From contig CM065385.1 in NCBI GenBank assembly GCA_033060915.1, forward strand, positions 13,452,501 through 13,516,500: a stretch of DNA of 64,000 nt. The letters are read 5' to 3'. The stretch is from Euryodendron excelsum (Eukaryota; Streptophyta; Magnoliopsida; Ericales; Pentaphylacaceae). The notes beneath the pieces are model-generated. The model had not been told where the DNA came from and did not search any database. It saw nothing but the letters and a program-made list of their open reading frames with translations. Positions 59,601 through 64,000 of this stretch are shown here, in pieces (the first letter of the stretch is position 1; each line of letters opens with the position of its first letter). A program made the position numbers and the translations under genes.

Positions 59601-60335
59601 GGTTAGGTGAGAGAAGAGAGAGGGGGAAGCGCAGATTTGGAAAGTTAGGAAAGTTTGTAAGTCGGTAAGCAACGTATCTTTGATAGATTTGGGCGCCTGT
59701 ACTAGTGACTATCATGTAGTTTTTAGCCTAACTTCACTAAGAGTGACTCCGAAAAGTCCGAGAATGATTTGAAGAGGTCGGGAATGACACAGAACGCCAG
59801 AAAAGATCAAGAACACTTAGAATAGTGTCCCAAAGGTATTTGACTTGAAGAATGAGGATAACATGTGTCGGAAGGGTTGACCGGGCCTTTAGGGGCAAAA
59901 CGATCAATCAGATCGGGAAGCTACCGGGACGAATCTGGAATGGACTGGAAAAAGACTTAAGAATTAGAAACGTTATTTAAAATGTTCCCAAGAGGCTACC
60001 GGTTTGATACCCAGAGCCGGTGTGGTTGGAAAAAGCGACCGGGCCACCAGGGGTAAAACGGTCATTTTGCACCGGGTTTACCGGAACGAACTCAGAATGA
60101 TCTGGGAAGGTAAAGGAAGGTTGAGAATACTATAAGAAGCAAACTCAGGAGATTACCGATTTGATACCCTGAGGCGGTGTGGTCGAAAAAGGAGACCGAC
60201 CCAACAAGGGCAAAACGATCATTTTGTACTGGGTTTGCCAAAACTAACTCAGAATGATCCGGAAAGGTAAAGGAAGGTTGAGAATACTATAAGAAGCAAA
60301 CTTAGAAGATTACCAGTTTGATACCCAGAGCCGGT
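56624..60335 (-). mobile_element. LTR F (TAT/Ogre-like), promoter-deleted and interrupted
   Basis: The minus-strand LTR 3' end (GGGTGCGACA) is at 56624, preceded by AGCTG as the possible target duplication. U5, hairpins (59104-59130) and leader are present, but near 59632-59640 the leader jumps straight to upstream U3. That removes about 400 bp with the TATA box and GGCGCC palindromes. U3 units follow (60020, 60177, 60334) until LTR G cuts in at 60335. The remainder lies beyond the window. Confidence 0.8.
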
Positions 60336-63300
60336 TGTCGCGCCCAGATTTTTCGCACTCGAGGAATACTCACCCAAGTGGGAAAAATGTTGTACTCTCT
60401 CGTTAGAACTCACCCTCCTAAAAGAATGAGTGCGACTAGGTTTGAATTGAAAAATAAGTTTGAATAAAGGGCTTTTGAAAAAGGTTCGGAGTCGCCACCT
60501 AACTTAATTAAGGTGAGTTAGGTCACCTAAAAAAAACTAAGAATATTCTGAAGACTACACTTAGGGTTTTGGAAAACAATTTTGAAAATATCTCCACAAG
60601 AGATGGTTTTTTAAGAAAACAGGTTGTTTGGCAACCTTTGGAAAACATTTAGCCCTTTTTCGAAAAATAACTCCGTTTGGTCTTTCAAAAACAGTGATCC
60701 TAGGTTCGGAGGTTGGTTACGTGTAGGGAAGACGCACTAAGCTATCACCCTACCCCGCCCTTTCGGTACCTACATGTCAATCTACCCTAGATTCACCTAT
60801 AAGAGTCTTTAATTAACTATAGTTCAACCCTATTCACTTTAGGAAAACAATGTCTGAAAAATATGATGCATGATATGTAAGCAATAGAAAAGAATTGAAA
60901 AATAGATTTAAAAAGAGATTGTTTTGATTTGAAAATAGATTTGAAAAGATGGAATTGAAATTGGAAATTTTGAAAATTTGAAAATAGAAATTTAAAAATG
61001 GAAAGTTTGAAAGTAGATGGGAATTTGAAATTTGAAAAGATTTTGAAAACCGCACCCATAAGGGTGGAATTGAAAGCTTGAAAAGTATTGTGACCGCACC
61101 TATGAAGGTTGCCTACGTATCCCTTTGGGAGAATCAGGTCAGTCGTAGTTCGGACAAGAGTCCGATTGAAAATAGAAGAGTTGATTGAAAAAGGAGATTG
61201 AATTTGATTTGAAATTAGAAGAGGAGATTGGAAATTGAAATTTTGGAAAAGATTGGACTTTGATTTGAAAAGATGGATTTTGGAAAGACTTGGTTGTGGA
61301 AAGATGGAGGTTTGGAAAACCTAGACTTAGGAAAGATAGGAGACCTAGGAAAGACTTGAGATTAAGAAAGATTGGATTGGAATGTTGAATTGGAAAGATT
61401 TGGAAACTTGGAATTTAGGAAAGATTTGGATTAGGAAAGTTTCATTTTTGGAAAGTTTTGAATTAGGAAAGTTTCATTTTTGGAAAGTTTTAGGTTTAGG
61501 AAAGCTTTTACTTTAGGAAAGTTTTAGGTTTAAGAAAGTTTCAACTTAGGAAAGTGTTGTTTTAGGAAAGGTTTTGAAATTAGAAAATTTCAAAAATTGA
61601 AAAGTTTTGAATTTGGAAAGTTTTGAAAACAAAGAGATTTTGAAAACAAGAAAATTTCGTTTTAGGAAAGGTTTGAAAAAGAAAAGTTTTCAGTTTAGAA
61701 AATGTTTGAATTAAGAAAGTTTTGAGTTCAGAAAAGTCTTAGATTTGGAAAGATGTTGAAGTTTTGGAAAGTTTAGAATTTAGAAAGATTTGAAATTTAG
61801 AAAGTTTAAGATTTAGAACATTTTAGAATTTTAGAAAATCTTGAGATTAGGAAAGGTTTGAGTTTAGGAAGAGTTTGAAAACTTAGGTTTGAAAGGTTAA
61901 GATTTGAAAGGAGGGTAGAATTAGGAAAGGGTTGAATTAGGAAAGATTTAAAAGTTGAGTTTTAAAGTTTAGGAAAGATTTTTATGTTCAAGTTTTGGAA
62001 ACTTAAGATTTAGGAAAGTGGAAGTTTAGGAAGGATTTGAATTAAGAAAGAGTTGAATTTTGAAATTTAATGAAAGATTTAGAGTTTAGGTTTAGGAAAC
62101 TTATGGTTTAGGAAGGTATTGAATTAAGAAAGGTTTAGATTAGGAAGGGATTGGATTTGGTTTCTAAAAGAAAATATTTGATTTTTGTTTCCAAAAATGG
62201 AGGACGGGATCTAGTTTCCTAAATGGAGAGATTTGATTCGGTTTCCTAAAGGGAAAATAGGATTTGGTAAGGATTTGGAAAGGAGATTCTAAAAAACCCT
62301 AGGTTTGGAAAACTATAGTTTGGACGTAGAAAATAGGTTTTGAAAATATGTATAGTTTTGATGTGAAAACAAGAGATTTTGGAAACCTAGGTTTGGGCAA
62401 AGTTTGAAAATCATGCTTTTGGAAAGAAAATTAGGGTTTCCTAATTGTGGGTTCTAGGGCTTGACTTGGGCTCTAAGGAAGGAGTTTTTGGAAAGTGCAT
62501 TCTTTGGAAACGAAGGTTTTTCTAGAACGGAATCCTAGGGAGGAATTTTTGGAAAGTGCGTTTTTAGAAACGTAGATTTTGGAAAGAAGATCCTAGAGGT
62601 GAATTTCTAGAAAGAAGATTTTGGAAAGGGAGTTTTTGGAAAAATTTTTGGAGAGAGTTTTTAGAAAGTGGATTTTGGGGAGAGGATTTTGGAAAGGAGT
62701 TGAAAAAGAGAGTTTTGAAAAATATATTTTGGAAATGAGTTTTTGAAAACAATTTTGAAGAGGAGAGTTTTAGGAAAGTATGTTGAAAAAAAGATTTTTT
62801 TTTGGAAGAGATTTTTAAAGAGAATTTTTTGGAAAGTATGAAAATGTTTCACTTTCCTAAAGCGATTCTAACCATAAGAGGGCTAGAACCACTTTAAGAA
62901 AGTGGTTTTGAAAAACAATAAGATTTGAAAATATAGACCAAATTGGTCACTTTTAATGTAATACTTTCCTAAAGCAACCCTAGCCATGGAAAGGCTAGAA
63001 TCACCCTAGAATTGTGATTTTAAAAACAAGTTTTTGAAAAAGAGATTTTGATGCAATTTTGAAAACAAGTTTGAAAACGTTTTGAAAAACAACTTTGAAA
63101 ACGGTTTTTGGAAGATGCAAGACTATGATATGCACAATGCAATTTGGGATCTTGAACATACAAGGTTAAGGTTTCACCACATAATCAAGGGGGCCGGACC
63201 CCCGTGGTCTTTGGTTAGACTAGAAGAAAGCTCACGACACGGTAACTCTCCAATAGCCCAATCCTACACATCGACCGGGAATCCCCTTGTTTCAAGCATG

Positions 63301-64000
63301 CAAAGAAAGGGGGGGAAAGAGATAAGGGATTAAAATAGAGAAAACCCAAGTGGGTTAGGAGAGAGAAGAGAGAGGGGGGAAGTGCGGAAATCTAAATAGA
63401 AAACCTACCGTATGCCTTCTTTATTTTGCGCGCCTTGCTTGTCTTCAATCTTCGGTCTTCATCTTGATCTTCTTCTTTAACCTTCAAGGATTGTCTTCAA
63501 GCTTTAGATGGCAGCTCTTCAAGTCTTCAAAGGATGATTGAAGGCTAGTGTATGAGTGTATGGGGGAGTGTATAAGTGTATAGGGGGCTAGGGTCTGTGT
63601 AGAGTGGCTAGGGTTTGGAAAACCTAGGGAGACTAGGGTTTTGGAGGTGCTCGAGCCCTGTATATCGAAATATAGGATTTTTAGGTTAAGTTTGCAGACC
63701 CCTTTCACGTTGAATGAGGCTCTGTATTTATAAAGGGAGGACAAACCTGGCGCCTGTTGCAGTGGCGCCAGGGCAAACTTTACACTCCTAGTAGCGCCAG
63801 CCAATTAGGAAAGGTTTAAGGTCGGCAAGCAACGTATCTTTGACTAGATTTGGGCGCCTGTACTAGTGACTACCATGTAAACTTTAGCCTAGCTTCACTA
63901 GGAGTGACTCCGGAAAGTCCGGGAATGATTTGGAGGAGCCAGAAATGACCCGGAAGGCTGGAAAGGAGCAGGAACACTTAAAATAGTGTCCTGGTGGTAT
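60336..64000 (-). mobile_element. LTR G (TAT/Ogre-like), inserted in LTR F, runs off the window
   Basis: The minus-strand LTR 3' end (GGGCGCGACA) is at 60336 and abuts CCGGT (60331-60335), the presumptive target duplication, within a U3 unit of F. U5, hairpins (62865-62890 and 62980-62998), leader, TATA box (63725) and the start of U3 are visible. The other LTR end is outside the window. No primer binding site adjoins 60336, so it is a 3' or solo LTR. It is closest in sequence to LTR C. Confidence 0.85.
63725..63732 (-). promoter_or_regulatory. TATA box of LTR G
   Basis: TATTTATA as printed (TATAAATA on the minus strand), followed leftwards by the leader and preceded by GGCGCC motifs at 63750-63770. 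Confidence 0.6.

Overview
The window is a gene-poor, AT-rich stretch of a flowering-plant nuclear genome, probably a eudicot with a large repeat-laden genome. It consists almost entirely of nested LTR retrotransposons, and I see no intact gene. I cannot name the species. The dominant family has very long LTRs (about 4.7 to 5.4 kb) that start TGTAAGCACC and end GGGCGCGACA. A tRNA-Arg-type primer binding site (TGGCGACTCC...) follows after a 2-nt spacer. These features, with a degenerate gag C-terminus, place the family in the TAT/Ogre lineage of Ty3/gypsy; the lineage call rests on general family knowledge.

Layout. 1-1848: probable chromovirus LTR, minus strand. 1849-3679: unassigned. 3680-7059: LTR-like sequence of a second TAT-like family. 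7060-11650: 3' half of a Tekay/Del-type chromovirus on the minus strand (3' LTR, chromodomain, integrase, RNase H, end of RT), with its 5' half lost. 11655-15636: minus-strand TAT-family remnant of two truncated LTRs around a 3' UTR that carries a tandem repeat of about 70 bp. 15637-16910 and 43256-43401: the 3' internal end and polypurine tract of another plus-strand element (H).

16911-43255 is one plus-strand element (A) inserted into H, with near-matching target duplications CCCCT/ACCCT. It has a 5' LTR, a primer binding site, a gag remnant and a 3' LTR, but no reverse transcriptase or integrase. Instead it carries, on the opposite strand, a spliced but broken plant-mobile-domain (PMD) gene. 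Two minus-strand solo LTRs sit inside A. B (24150-29058, AAGGC/AAGGT duplication) splits gag. C (32324-37529, perfect TCATC duplication) splits the PMD gene.

43402-53603 is the LTR of H, split by a plus-strand solo LTR E (44836-50270, TTGGT/CTGGT). H's LTR has a polypurine tract before it and a primer binding site after it, so it sits between two internal regions. The downstream internal region (53604-56623) is cut by minus-strand LTR F, which is itself cut by minus-strand LTR G running off the window end.

The most interesting signals are: the antisense PMD gene; a second TGGCGACTCC site about 150 nt inside every LTR end; a pair of two-hairpin units in the LTR leader whose stems keep pairing through paired base changes; exact 157-bp tandem repeats in U3 with 2 to 4 copies per LTR; and 81-bp and 29-bp arrays that expand differently in each copy.
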